From NCBI RefSeq assembly GCF_007753095.1, contig NZ_CP036348.1:3038001-3102000 (forward strand): 64,000 nt of DNA, written 5' to 3'. The translations under genes and the position numbers were made by a program. This document shows positions 27,231-36,111 of this stretch, piece after piece (positions within the stretch are counted from its first letter, which is position 1; each line of letters opens with the position of its first letter). The notes under the pieces were generated by a model. The model was given only the letters and a program-made list of their open reading frames with translations, searched no databases and was not told the origin of the DNA. This stretch comes from Rosistilla carotiformis (lineage in GTDB: Bacteria; Planctomycetota; Planctomycetia; Pirellulales; Pirellulaceae).

Positions 27231-28658
27231 TCAGGTCGTGGGGGCGGTCGGGGCGACGGGCAATTCGATCCGAAACGTTGTTTGGACGCCCGGTTCGCTT
27301 TCGACATCGATCCGCCCACCATGCTCTTGAACGATGCGGGTGACGATCGACAGCCCCAGTCCGGTTCCTTCACCGACAGGTTTGGTTGTATAGAACGGCT
27401 CAAACACTTGCTGGATGTCGTCGTTGTCGATCCCATGCCCCGCGTCGCTCACTTCGATCACCGCGCGCTCATCGTGACGCGCGACGCGGACGGTCACACG
27501 CCCGCCGTCGTCGCTGGCATCGATCGCGTTGACAATCAAATTGGTCAACACTTGTTGGATCTGATTCGCGTCGACGTGCCCCAAGACGTTGTCGTCGGCC
27601 AGGCATTCCAAGCTCACGCCGCGGCGTTGGGCAAGGGGCTTCAGCAGCACGATTGTCTGTTCGGCGATCTGGTTCAAGGGACATACGATCCGCCGAGGCG
27701 TATCGCGACGGGCAAAATCGAGCAGCTGGCGGATGATCGTTGTCATCCGTTTGGATTCCTTGATGATCTCGCCGGCACTGGTTTCGATCTGTGATGGATC
27801 GGCGGTTGTGGATTGGATCAATTGAGCGCGGCCTTGGATCACGTTTAATGGAGTGCCCAGTTCGTGTGCGATTCCCGAGGCCAATCGGCCGACGGTTCGC
27901 AGCCGGTCTTCGTGGCGCAGTTGCTCGATCGCGGCGACCTTGGCCGCCGTCTCGGCGTCGACTGCGGCCTGCGTTTCGGTCAACCGTTCGCACATCGCAT
28001 TGATGCCATCGGCCAGTTCTCCCAATTCATCGCGGGCGTGTCCCTGCAGTGGTCCCGAGAGATCGCCGTCGGCGATCCTCGACACTTTGCTGGTCAACCG
28101 CTGCAGCGGACTGGCGAGGAAATAGATGCTGGCGACGCCGACGGCCAGCGTCGAAGAAACCATCACGGCGGCGGCGAGTATCCAAATCGCACGCATCGAA
28201 TCGCGGCGGGCTTGGGTTAATTGATCCATCGTCTGCACAAACTCCAACCCCCCTGGCCGCGGTTGGTCGGTTTCGACCGGAATGTAGCTGAACAGCTGCA
28301 ACTGACCTTCGGCATCCCGGATCGGAACACTTTGCAGTTGCTGGCGGCGAAGCGATTGAATCTCGACGGCCACCCGCGGACCACCGCGATGGGACTGTTC
28401 GTCGAACCACACCCACCGCGAATGGAGCTCGATCGCAACCGGCGCAATGCCGGACATCTCGGTGCAGATCTTATGACGTTCCGACGCCGGACGAGCCGCG
28501 AGCGTGCCGGTCGCTTGGTCGGCGAAGCGTCCGGCCACTTCCTCGGCGCGCGCCAAGAAGACCGCTTCCTGCTGCTGCAGCAGAAACCACGACAGCATCC
28601 AGGTCACCGTCGCGATCACCGACAGCGAGACCAACATCATTTTGAACGCAATTTTCAT
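27231..28658 (-). CDS. Membrane sensor histidine kinase with HAMP domain
   Basis: A 475-residue sensor kinase. Two transmembrane segments (residues about 8-28 and 158-182) flank a periplasmic domain of roughly 130 residues that lacks a recognisable PAS or Cache signature. A HAMP domain follows (ASPLQRLTSKVSRIADGDLS). The HisKA box is GRLASGIAHELGTPLNVIQG with phosphorylated His265. The ATPase domain shows the N box LTNLIVNAIDAS, the G1 box VSDAGHGID and the GEGTGLGLSIV G2 box. The ATG at 28658 is used because it places TM1 at a normal distance. It pairs with the sigma-54-dependent regulator 40 bases downstream. The periplasmic signal is unknown; control of an HtrA protease makes envelope stress plausible. 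Confidence 0.93.
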   Translation of the reverse strand: MKIAFKMMLVSLSVIATVTWMLSWFLLQQQEAVFLARAEEVAGRFADQATGTLAARPASERHKICTEMSGIAPVAIELHSRWVWFDEQSHRGGPRVAVEIQSLRRQQLQSVPIRDAEGQLQLFSYIPVETDQPRPGGLEFVQTMDQLTQARRDSMRAIWILAAAVMVSSTLAVGVASIYFLASPLQRLTSKVSRIADGDLSGPLQGHARDELGELADGINAMCERLTETQAAVDAETAAKVAAIEQLRHEDRLRTVGRLASGIAHELGTPLNVIQGRAQLIQSTTADPSQIETSAGEIIKESKRMTTIIRQLLDFARRDTPRRIVCPLNQIAEQTIVLLKPLAQRRGVSLECLADDNVLGHVDANQIQQVLTNLIVNAIDASDDGGRVTVRVARHDERAVIEVSDAGHGIDNDDIQQVFEPFYTTKPVGEGTGLGLSIVTRIVQEHGGRIDVESEPGVQTTFRIELPVAPTAPTT

Positions 28659-29328
28659 GCAGTGGTGTACCAGTGGGATCTGTGTGAACGCATGAAGAAG
28701 ATCCGGCAAAATCTGAAAGTGACGTGCCGCAGTTTAAAAAATAAGCCATAAATTGGAGGTCGCCAAACCCGTCGCGAAGCGTGCTTGCGTCAGCCGTCCC
28801 CCCAAGCCGCGCGGCGGAGATCGCTGGCTCGGGGAATCGGATGCCATCGCTGCAGGGGCAACGGCATCGATGTCGAGGAACCGAGGTCGCCAGGGCGTCC
28901 ATCGACAAACCTTTGCCCGCGGTTTGGCTAAGTCCTATGATAAGACGCATCGCCTTGGCAAAACCAGCGGCGCTGGAGGCGGTTGACGACGCAAGGCACT
29001 CTGGATGCCCCCCTGAACCTCGCAATCGGAGCAGCTTCGCGGACCGCCATCGCAGCCCTGGGATCGAGTCATTGACGGGGCTCGGGGCTGTACAAGTGCC
29101 GCAAAACGAGGTATATTAGAGATCGGTTGGGTCGTGAAATGCTTGGCTAATGAAAGCAAATTTCGATCGTCAATCTGCTTCATATCCCAACGTCGGTGGC
29201 CAGTGTTTATCGTGCAATGAACGCTGGTGTTTTTTTGTATTTGTGTTGGTTGTCTAACCAAGGGCTCGGTCGTCGAGCGCTGGATGTTGGACGACTGGCC
29301 GAAGAGTTCGCGTCCGAGGAGACGATTG
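28659..29328. other. Intergenic region and long leader of the RRM gene
   Basis: 670 bases between divergent genes without a convincing reading frame. A TATATT hexamer at 29112-29117 is a possible -10 element but has no good -35. Such a start would give the RRM mRNA a leader of about 200 bases, including the small hairpin TTGGTTGTCTAACCAA near 29248 and a GAGGAGA ribosome-binding site at 29316-29322. Confidence 0.4.
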
Positions 29329-29628
29329 GTGGGTAAGAAACTGTACTGCGGGAACTTGGTCTTTGGTGCGACGAGTTCCGACTTGGAGCAGTTGTTTGGG
29401 CAGTTTGGTGTCGTCGCGAGTGCGCAGGTGATCAGCGATCGCGAGACCGGACGCAGCAAGGGGTTTGGGTTCGTCGAAATGTCCAGCGACGAAGAAGCCG
29501 CGGCGGCAATCGATGGACTCAATGAACAGGACTACGACGGCCGTGCCTTGGTCGTGAACGAAGCCCGCCCACGCGAAGATCGTGGTGGTGGCGGTGGTTA
29601 TCGTGGCGGCGGCGGCGGGCGCTACTAA
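29329..29628 (+). CDS. Glycine-rich RRM RNA-binding protein
   Basis: Small single-strand RNA-binding protein of 99 residues with one RRM domain. RNP2 is LYCGNL (residues 5-10) and RNP1 is KGFGFVEM (44-51). The tail is Gly-rich (RGGGGGYRGGGGGRY). Bacterial members, common in cyanobacteria and planctomycetes, are often induced by cold. The GTG at 29329 follows GAGGAGA by six bases and starts directly at the domain; the frame is open further upstream but that part (MFFCICVGCL) does not look coding. The long AT-richer leader is compatible with cold-shock-type post-transcriptional control, which is inference. It is followed by a small gene and rnpB on the same strand. Confidence 0.92.
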   Translation: MGKKLYCGNLVFGATSSDLEQLFGQFGVVASAQVISDRETGRSKGFGFVEMSSDEEAAAAIDGLNEQDYDGRALVVNEARPREDRGGGGGYRGGGGGRY

Positions 29629-29756
29629 GGATTACAATTTAAGTTCCAGCCGAACATTCGTATTTTAGATTGACTAGGGAAGGTCAGGATTTTCAGCAAC
29701 CGTTTGTGGGGCGTGTTTACGTCTCAACAATCGCCAACTACACAACGGAGATTTGC

Positions 29757-30002
29757 ATGCCTGTCGTTCGAGAACAAACTTTTACGAAGTCGGAACAGAG
29801 TGTCTTGAAAACGTTTCGTGAGTTTCTGATGAGCCCAGGCCAAATGCTGTGCTTTTACGGACCGGAACTGGAAAGGTACCGCAACGCGTTGAAGGGACTG
29901 ACCGAACGCGGGCTGTTGGTCAAAGAGCGGTTCAAGGGAGCTTACTCTCTGACTCGCGAAGGCTTTGCGGCAATGCGATCGGTGCATCCGCATCTGGCTT
30001 AG
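29757..30002 (+). CDS. Small winged-helix-like hypothetical protein abutting rnpB
   Basis: An 81-residue soluble protein. The sequence (KSEQSVLKTFREFLMSPGQM, then LKGLTERGLLVKERFKGAYS and LTREGFAAM) has the helix-turn-helix plus wing layout of small winged-helix proteins, ending in a LTxxG segment as in many MarR/PadR-like folds, but I cannot name a family. The ATG at 29757 has ACGGAG six bases upstream, so the start is secure; an in-frame upstream opening at 29670 lacks support. The stop codon TAG at 30000-30002 touches the first nucleotides of the RNase P RNA, which suggests the two are co-transcribed and that RNA processing frees rnpB. Confidence 0.75.
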   Translation: MPVVREQTFTKSEQSVLKTFREFLMSPGQMLCFYGPELERYRNALKGLTERGLLVKERFKGAYSLTREGFAAMRSVHPHLA

Positions 30003-30425
30003 ATCGAAGCGGGCAAGACGATCGCTTGCTTTTGGGCAAGAGGAAAGTCCGGGCTCCGCAGGACAGGGTGGTCGGTAACGCCGACCGGTCGTGAGATTAG
30101 GGAAAGTGCAGCAGAGAACAGACCGCCGAACGGCCTCTCCCTCGTGGAGAGGTGCGTGGTAAGGGTGAAACGGTGAGGTAAGAGCTCACCAGCGTCGAAG
30201 GTGACTTCGGCGGCTTGGTAAACCCCACCCGGAGCAAGACCAAACAGGAAGCCGTTCGGAGTAGGTTGGTGCCGCGAGGTGCAAACAGACGCCGGCGCGA
30301 TGCGGTTCGCATCGCTGTGACTTCCGGGTAGGTTGCTCGAGACGGTGAGCAATTTCCGTCCTAGATAAATGATCGTCCAACGCTACGGCGTTGCACAGAA
30401 CCCGGCTTATGCGCCTGCTTCGATC
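30003..30425 (+). ncRNA. rnpB: RNase P RNA (class A)
   Basis: Catalytic RNA of RNase P, which matures tRNA 5' ends. Diagnostic blocks are present in order: GAGGAAAGTCCGGGCTCC near the 5' end (P4 strand and its 5' flank), AGGGTGAAACGGTGAGGTAA in the middle, CCCACCCGGAGCAAGACCAA, and ACAGAACCCGGCTTAT near the 3' end. The ends pair as helix P1 (ATCGAAGCGGGC with GCCTGCTTCGATC), and seven T residues follow directly, so transcription probably ends there. The 5' end abuts the stop codon of the upstream 81-residue protein gene. Ends are accurate to a few bases. Confidence 0.97.
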
Positions 30426-30748
30426 TTTTTTTCTCCCGCGGCGGCCGACTTGTCATCGCCCGCTTCAGGGACGTCCGCCGTGCTTGGGCGGACTGCTCGT
30501 CCCCCAGACCGTTGTCGCGGTTTCCATCTGCAAGGACCGCTTTGGCGTTGCTGAGCGTTCGCGAGGGGGCGATTGAGACGGTCGGAATTGTTAAGATTTG
30601 ACTTGTCGGTGAAAAACGCCAGGCATTCGCAAGTTGCCCCCTTGGTTGTCCAGCCATGGGCGAATTATCGTTAACGGTTTGTGAGACTTTGCCATCGGAT
30701 CGCATCCATTCTGAAGCGTTCCGTACTTCCGCACCGGACCCGCCGTTT
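30426..30748. other. Intergenic region between rnpB and the alkaline phosphatase gene
   Basis: 323 bases without a supported gene. One small 7-bp hairpin (GTCCGCC/GGCGGAC, 30473-30493) is visible. The phosphatase frame is open back to 30656, but a signal peptide begins only at ATG 30749. Confidence 0.4.
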
Positions 30749-32359
30749 ATGAATCGCCGCACTGCATCGGTTACTTTGACGCTCTTCTCGTTTCTTTCAC
30801 TCGGCCTCTGTGGGGCCGCTGACCCCGTTCGCCAAATGCAAGCCGACGCCATGGCGAAGGGCTCCGCCACTTGGGGCTACTGGGGCACCGATCCCAGCGA
30901 ATACTCCACCTGGACCAGCCACTCCAATCGCTTGATTCCGATTTACACTTTCGGGCTCGACATGCAGTCGTTGCGAAGCGAGGGAAGCGTTTACAGCAAT
31001 GCCGAAGCGCTGACCCAGTTGTACGGTCAGGTGCCGAACGGTTCGTTGCAACCGGAGGCCGAATACTTCGATCAGACGGACATCTATCGACTGCAAAAAA
31101 TGGCTGTCGAAGCTGGGAAGAAGAAGATCATCTTGATGGTTTTTGATGGCATGGATTGGGAAACAACGCAGGCTGCGGCGATCTACAAGCAGCAGCGATT
31201 GACGCACGAAACGGGACGCGGCACGGGGTTGAAGTTCCTCGATTATCGCACGGCCGTAGCCGATTACGGCTATTGTGTCACCAGCGCCCATCACAGTGAC
31301 GCGACGTTTGACGTCTCCGCGCAATTGGTGATCAATGGCGAAGAGGGGAGTGCTGGCGGGTATGATCCGTTGCGCGGTGGCAAGGCGCCTTGGGACAAGG
31401 CCAAGTCGCGCGACTATCTGATTGGTAAAGATCGCCAGCAGCCCGATTGTGTGACCGATTCGGCTTCGTCGGCAACGTCGATGGTCTGTGGTGTCAAAAC
31501 GTACAACGCGGCGATCAACGTGTCGGTCGATGGGAAACAGCTCGAACCGATTGGCCGGTGGTTGCAACGTGAACACGGTTTCCGTGTGGGGATTGTCACC
31601 AGTGTTCCGATCAGTCACGCGACGCCAGCCGCTGCGTACGCAAACAATGTCAGCCGGAACGACTACCAGGACTTAACGCGAGATCTGCTGGGGCTGCCAT
31701 CGTGCAGCCATCGGATGCCGTTGTCGGGAGCCGACGTCGTGATCGGTGCCGGCTGGGGTGTCTATAAAGATCAAGATTCAGGGCAGGGGCAGAATTTTGC
31801 TCCTGGCAATACCTACGCCGATCTTGAAGATTTGCGTCGCAGCGACCTGGACCAGGGGGGGCGTTACGTTGTCGCGCAGCGGACTCCTGGAGAAAACGGG
31901 GCAAGTTTGCTTTCTGCGGCAGCTCGACGCGCGATCGCTGAAAACGGCCGCCTACTCGGTTTCTTCGGGACCGATCAAGCGCATCTGCCTTTCCGCACTG
32001 CCGATGGACGTTACGACCCAGCGGCAGATGTCAAAGGAACGGAGGTTTACGAACCGGCCGATATCAACGAAAATCCAACCCTCGCCCAGATGACTGAAGC
32101 GGCGCTGCAGGTTCTGGAATCCAGCGAGCAGGGTTTTTGGTTGATGATCGAAGCGGGGGACGTCGACTGGGCCAACCACGCCAACAATATCGACAGCTCG
32201 ATTGGCGCGGTTCTTAGCGGCGAAGAAGCGTTTCAGAAGACGGTCGATTGGATCGATGGTCACGATGCTTGGGAAGAGACGGCTTTGATCGTGACGTCGG
32301 ATCACGGGCACCACTTTGTGCTTCGTGAGCCCGAGGCGTTGATCCAGAAAAAACAATAA
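30749..32359 (+). CDS. Secreted alkaline phosphatase (PhoA family)
   Basis: Metal-dependent phosphomonoesterase of 536 residues for phosphate scavenging in the periplasm or outside. The signal peptide is MNRRTASVTLTLFSFLSLGL ending at CGAADP. The core shows the first metal-binding strand (ILMVFDGMDWETT), the nucleophile segment TDSASSATSMVCG (Ser after DCV-TD), SHATPAAAYANN, and the metal ligands EAGDVDWANHANN and TSDHGHHFV. All expected ligand Asp/His residues are present. Start at ATG 30749 is chosen for the signal peptide. A second phosphatase (PhoD-like) is encoded 8.5 kb away in the same orientation; no Pho box is evident at either. Confidence 0.9.
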   Translation: MNRRTASVTLTLFSFLSLGLCGAADPVRQMQADAMAKGSATWGYWGTDPSEYSTWTSHSNRLIPIYTFGLDMQSLRSEGSVYSNAEALTQLYGQVPNGSLQPEAEYFDQTDIYRLQKMAVEAGKKKIILMVFDGMDWETTQAAAIYKQQRLTHETGRGTGLKFLDYRTAVADYGYCVTSAHHSDATFDVSAQLVINGEEGSAGGYDPLRGGKAPWDKAKSRDYLIGKDRQQPDCVTDSASSATSMVCGVKTYNAAINVSVDGKQLEPIGRWLQREHGFRVGIVTSVPISHATPAAAYANNVSRNDYQDLTRDLLGLPSCSHRMPLSGADVVIGAGWGVYKDQDSGQGQNFAPGNTYADLEDLRRSDLDQGGRYVVAQRTPGENGASLLSAAARRAIAENGRLLGFFGTDQAHLPFRTADGRYDPAADVKGTEVYEPADINENPTLAQMTEAALQVLESSEQGFWLMIEAGDVDWANHANNIDSSIGAVLSGEEAFQKTVDWIDGHDAWEETALIVTSDHGHHFVLREPEALIQKKQ

Positions 32360-32414
32360 CCGGCGCCGGCCGCGAGCTTGGCTGCCGGACGGACGAACAA
32401 GGAATTTGAGCCCC

Positions 32415-33242
32415 ATGCCAGCTGCCACCGACGTCCGTTATCTGGTTTTTGATGTAGAAAGTGTCGCCGACGGGGACCTGATCGCTCGGGTCCGCTACAA
32501 GAGCGACACGATGCAGGCGGGGGCGGCGATCGAGGAATTCCGCAGCGATCTGGTCAACGAGGGTGGCAAGGATTTTATCCCTTACACTTTTCAAATTCCC
32601 GTGGCCGTGGTGATCGCCAAGGTGTCGGCGGATCTGGAGCTGTTGGATCTGGTGTCGTTGGACGAACCGCTGCATCGTCCTCACGTGATCACCCAGCACT
32701 TCTGGCGCGGCTGGCAGGCTTACAAGCAACCGACCTGGGTCACGTTCAATGGTCGCGGCTTTGACATCCCTTTGATGGAATTGGCCGCCTTCCGGCACGG
32801 CATCCAATTGCCTGAGTGGTTCAATATGTCGGCGCGGACCTACGACCAGAACCGCAATCGATACAACATGAAATCGCACATCGACCTGCACGAAGTGTTG
32901 ACCAATTTCGGTTCGACTTGGTTCCGTGGCGGACTGAATCTCGCCGCCAATTTAGTCGGCAAGCCGGGCAAGATGATGGTCGAAGGGAACATGGTCCAAG
33001 GGCTCTACGAAAAGGGCGAACTGCAAACGATCAGCGATTATTGTCGTTGCGACGTGCTGGATACCTATTTTGTATTCCTGCGATATCACGTGATCAGCGG
33101 ACGGATCGACGTCACCCGCGAGCAGGAATTGGTTGCCAAGGCGAAGCAGTTCATCGAGGAACGGGCGGCGGATTGTCAGGCCTACAAAGACTATCTGGAA
33201 GGCTGGGGCGAGTGGGAAAACCCTTGGACCGCGGGAACCTAA
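32415..33242 (+). CDS. 3'-5' exonuclease related to the PolB exonuclease domain
   Basis: Predicted DnaQ-like 3'-5' exonuclease of 275 residues, similar to stand-alone proteins matching the exonuclease domain of family B polymerases. Exo I is YLVFDVESVADG (D and E ligands), Exo II is VTFNGRGFDIPLMELAAF (N/D), and Exo III is YCRCDVLDTYFVFLRY (Y-x3-D). No polymerase domain follows. The ATG at 32415 follows AAGGAAT by nine bases. It is 55 bases downstream of the alkaline phosphatase and upstream of tRNA-Pro; no functional link is evident. Probably acts in DNA repair in the cytoplasm. Confidence 0.88.
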   Translation: MPAATDVRYLVFDVESVADGDLIARVRYKSDTMQAGAAIEEFRSDLVNEGGKDFIPYTFQIPVAVVIAKVSADLELLDLVSLDEPLHRPHVITQHFWRGWQAYKQPTWVTFNGRGFDIPLMELAAFRHGIQLPEWFNMSARTYDQNRNRYNMKSHIDLHEVLTNFGSTWFRGGLNLAANLVGKPGKMMVEGNMVQGLYEKGELQTISDYCRCDVLDTYFVFLRYHVISGRIDVTREQELVAKAKQFIEERAADCQAYKDYLEGWGEWENPWTAGT

Positions 33243-33375
33243 TCGACGTCGATAACGCATCGCGGGAAAAATCGTTGCGATCCCAACGGCTCGCTGGCGA
33301 TCGTCTAAAACGCTGCCGGACTGGGCCCAGCCCGGCTTGACAAAAAGCGACTTCCCGCCGACGATATGGACCACA

Positions 33376-33448
33376 CGGGCTGTAGCGCAGTTGGTAGCGC
33401 GCTTGACTGGGGGTCAAGAGGTCGCAGGTTCAAATCCTGTCAGCCCGA
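33376..33448 (+). tRNA. tRNA-Pro (anticodon GGG)
   Basis: Complete cloverleaf: acceptor CGGGCTG (33376-33382) pairs with CAGCCCG (33441-33447), discriminator A. D arm GCGC-AGTTGGTA-GCGC; anticodon stem CTTGA/TCAAG with loop CTGGGGG giving anticodon GGG; T arm GCAGG-TTCAAAT-CCTGT. No CCA is encoded. A T-rich stretch follows within 20 bases. Confidence 0.97.
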
Positions 33449-34273
33449 TTCGTTTTTCTTTCTATCAATCGTTGCTCAAAACGATTCCATGTTGTGCGTT
33501 CGCGTGGATTGGTCGAAAGCGGTTTCCTTGTTCGATACCGTTTTGGGCATCGAAGTTCGCTCACGACAAAAGCTGGCATCGGCAAGTTTGCTTCCCCGAT
33601 ATTCGTCGTATCGCCCCTTGGCGTGCTTTCTTTCCAGCGGTCTTGTTTGTCGCTCTATCTCAGACGCGGTGGTAACCCGAAATTCTGGTGTTTGACGCGC
33701 CGACGGCGCGTTTGCCGCGCATTTCCATACGGCCGTTATCCGTCTTTTCGATTCCTTCTATCGGCTGCGTTTGCACGTGGGGATTTCGCGATGGTACGAG
33801 GCGGAAGTTCGTGTGCTCCGCAGATGAATGCAGGACGCTCGATGCTCCCATCGCAGATCGTATGAGGCGAACATAACATTGTCATGGATCGGCACGATTT
33901 CAGGACGCGTTCGTTCCCGTGACAATTTCCCTGGCACCTTTACATTCCTAGATGCGGAATACACGGAAACCAGCTCGTCCCGTAAAAAGTCTTGGGCAGG
34001 TCGGCGAATCCAACAGGCAACCAGTCGCAAAATTGCGAACGAAGACGTCCGGTGCGCGGCGGTCTTTTTGTCACCGGCGAACGCCTAGCTCCAACGGATT
34101 TCAACCTCTGGAAAACAGGACTTCGGCGTCGCCACCGCCACGCGACGCCGGTTGGGCGTTGTTCGACGGAGGCATTCCATCGTAATTGTTTTCACGTCAA
34201 GGTGTGCCGGTTAGACTAAGAGATTCAACGCCCCCTCCAGCCTTCCTCGATCCCTCCAAGAGTTCCCCTCCTC
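33449..34273. other. 825-base gap after tRNA-Pro without a supported gene
   Basis: No frame here has protein-like composition, motifs or a ribosome-binding site. A GC-rich imperfect palindrome (GCGCCGACGGCGCG) lies near 33700. Downstream of a tRNA, such a stretch could be an integration scar; I find no integrase or repeat of the tRNA 3' end to support that. Confidence 0.4.
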
Positions 34274-35542
34274 ATGACAAATCAAACGCTCCCTCGTCGT
34301 CAATTTCTCGCTCAGCAAGCATCGCTTGCGTTGTTCGGTCTAGGAGCGTTGCCTCTTGCCGCGGCAGCGTCGGAGAGCGAGTTTCCGGTTCGCAAAATCA
34401 CCCGCGGGCCCAAGCATCACTGGTTCGGCTACTACGACAAACTGCAGTTCGATCCCAGCAACCGGTACGTGTTGGGAATGCAGGTCGACTTCGAACACCG
34501 ATCGCCAACCGCCGACGACACGATCCAAATCGGGATGGTCGATCTGGCGGACGGCGATCGCTGGATCGAACTTGGTGAAACGAAAGCGTGGTCGTGGCAG
34601 CAAGGCTGCATGCTGCAGTGGTTGCCTGGATCGGACTCCGAGATCATCTGGAACGATCGCAGCGGCGACCGCTTCGTGTCGCGGATTATGGATGTCCACA
34701 CGAAGAAAACCCGCACGATTCCCTATCCGGTCTACAGTGTCAGCCCCACCGGCAAAACCGCTGTGACCGCCGACTTCCGCCGCATCAACGATGTCCGGCC
34801 CGGATACGGATACGCGGGCCTTGCCGATCCGAACGCCGAAGTTTTGGCTCCCGACGATTCGGGTATCCAACAAGTCGACCTCGTCACCGGCGAAGCGAAA
34901 ACGATCATTACGCTCGCCAGCATCGCGCGGACCGGCGCGATTCCGAAACCGGAATTTGGCATCAAGCACTACTTCAACCATCTGCTGTTTAGTCCCGATG
35001 GTTCCCGATTCATCGCGTTGCACCGCTGGCGTTACCCCAATGGCTCTCGGTTGACACGCATGATCACCGCCAACGTCGACGGAAGCGATCTGCGGATTGT
35101 CTGCGGTAACGGGTATACGTCTCACTTCATCTGGCGAGACAACACGCACATCCTCGCCCAGTCGCGGCACTTCGATGGGAACGACAATTGGGCCAACTTC
35201 CTGTTTGAAGATGTCGATGGCGGAGGCGACGTCCGCGAAGTTGGCCGCGGCGTCCTGGATGGCGGCGGGCACCTCAGCTATCTGCCTGGCAACAAATGGA
35301 TCCTCAACGACACCTATCCCAAGGGGAAGTCGCGTATGCAGACGCCCCATCTGTTCGAAATCGCGACGCGGCGACGGATCGATCTAGGCAATTTCCATCT
35401 CCCCCCGATCTACAAGGGCGAGTGGCGAGTCGACACGCATCCGCGACTGTCGCGCGATGGCAAACTGGTCTGTATCGATACGCCTGCCGAAGGTGAAGGG
35501 CGACAACTTCATCTGATCGATATCAGCAAAGTCGTCGGCTAA
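34274..35542 (+). CDS. Tat-exported beta-propeller protein (oligogalacturonate lyase/WD40-like)
   Basis: A 422-residue exported protein. The N-terminus has a twin-arginine-type signal (LPRRQFLAQQASLALFGLGA). The rest is built from repeated beta-blades typical of TolB/oligogalacturonate-lyase-like propellers: FGYYDKLQFDPSNRYVLGMQ, HLLFSPDGSRFIALH, RLTRMITANVDGSDLRIVCG and THPRLSRDGKLVCI, each with a xxSPDG-type turn. It may bind or degrade an oligosaccharide outside the cytoplasm. No catalytic residues are assignable. Complete and isolated, with a start close to a CTCCTC-rich leader lacking a clear ribosome-binding site. Confidence 0.8.
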   Translation: MTNQTLPRRQFLAQQASLALFGLGALPLAAAASESEFPVRKITRGPKHHWFGYYDKLQFDPSNRYVLGMQVDFEHRSPTADDTIQIGMVDLADGDRWIELGETKAWSWQQGCMLQWLPGSDSEIIWNDRSGDRFVSRIMDVHTKKTRTIPYPVYSVSPTGKTAVTADFRRINDVRPGYGYAGLADPNAEVLAPDDSGIQQVDLVTGEAKTIITLASIARTGAIPKPEFGIKHYFNHLLFSPDGSRFIALHRWRYPNGSRLTRMITANVDGSDLRIVCGNGYTSHFIWRDNTHILAQSRHFDGNDNWANFLFEDVDGGGDVREVGRGVLDGGGHLSYLPGNKWILNDTYPKGKSRMQTPHLFEIATRRRIDLGNFHLPPIYKGEWRVDTHPRLSRDGKLVCIDTPAEGEGRQLHLIDISKVVG

Positions 35543-35582
35543 AGACTTAAGCCGACTGGCACGCGATCAATCCAATTTTCAA

Positions 35583-35632
35583 GACTCAGGAATCCTGAGT
35601 CTGCCAATTGATAGTCCTTGAAAGATTGGCAG
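35583..35632. repeat. Two adjacent inverted repeats beside the toxin-antitoxin locus
   Basis: GACTCAGGA-A-TCCTGAGTC (35583-35601) is a 9-bp-arm palindrome; directly next to it CTGCCAAT (35601-35608) is repeated inverted as ATTGGCAG (35625-35632). Such clustered dyads could be a terminator of the preceding gene or a recombination/regulatory site. Confidence 0.5.
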
Positions 35633-35835
35633 TAGGGTTTTCCATCGCCCAAGCTATGCGAACACGTCTCATCCGGCAGAGTAGGACAACGTCTCGCTTC
35701 CAGCCGTTTGACGATGTCTTCCGCTGGGAGCAGCGACCTGCCCGCATTGAGCAGTTTCGAACGACTGCCTTAGAAATCGTCGACGAATGGATGGAACGCC
35801 ACCAGGAGTTACTCAAGATCGTCCGGTCGGATTAG
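35608..35835 (+). pseudogene. Possible DUF4160-like fragment
   Basis: The last 25 codons (ALEIVDEWMERHQELLKIV) resemble the C-terminal helix of DUF4160 proteins, which often occur in toxin-antitoxin-like pairs; the first part has no such match. The frame ends 26 bases inside the 3' end of the convergent toxin gene. I read it as a remnant or chance frame. Confidence 0.25.
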
Positions 35836-36111
35836 ACGAGCACCGTGGAGAACACGGAGAATTAAGACGCCCTCCGCCTCAGCTTGATAAAAGACAAGGA
35901 AGCGTTTTTTGACGATTGAACGTCTCGTACCCGGTCGCAAATGCTCAACGGATTCACCGGTTTGTGGGTGCGCAGCGAGCAATTGGAAACGTTCATCAAA
36001 GGCATCCGCTAAGGAATCTGCATTGACCGGGCTTTGCTGCTCAACGGCAACGTAGTGCCAGATCTCCGCAAGGTCGTCTTGAGCGGAGGCGGTGAGCCGA
36101 ATCCTCGGCAT
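35809..36111 (-). CDS. ParE/RelE-superfamily toxin of a type II toxin-antitoxin system
   Basis: A 100-residue protein with the ParE fold pattern: RIRLTASAQDDLAEIWHYVA at the N-terminus, FDERFQLLAAHPQTGESV in the middle and KRFLVFYQAEAEGVLILRVL followed by HGAR at the C-terminus. ParE toxins inhibit DNA gyrase; RelE relatives cleave mRNA. The ILRVLHGARL end points to ParE. It overlaps the antitoxin stop by one base (TGATG), giving the usual antitoxin-first operon. The pair is flanked by inverted repeats and a possible gene fragment, typical of a mobile accessory locus. Confidence 0.9.
   Translation of the reverse strand: MPRIRLTASAQDDLAEIWHYVAVEQQSPVNADSLADAFDERFQLLAAHPQTGESVEHLRPGTRRSIVKKRFLVFYQAEAEGVLILRVLHGARLIRPDDLE

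Noticed and set aside
29072-29117. TTGACG at 29072 paired with TATATT at 29112 as a sigma-70 promoter
   Set aside because: The spacing is about 34 bases, twice the usual length.
33449-34273. Possible integrated island next to tRNA-Pro
   Set aside because: No integrase, no duplicated tRNA 3' end, and no compositional break that I can show.
34340-35350. 336-codon minus-strand frame opposite the beta-propeller gene
   Set aside because: No motif or start site; the plus-strand frame has a Tat signal and propeller blades.
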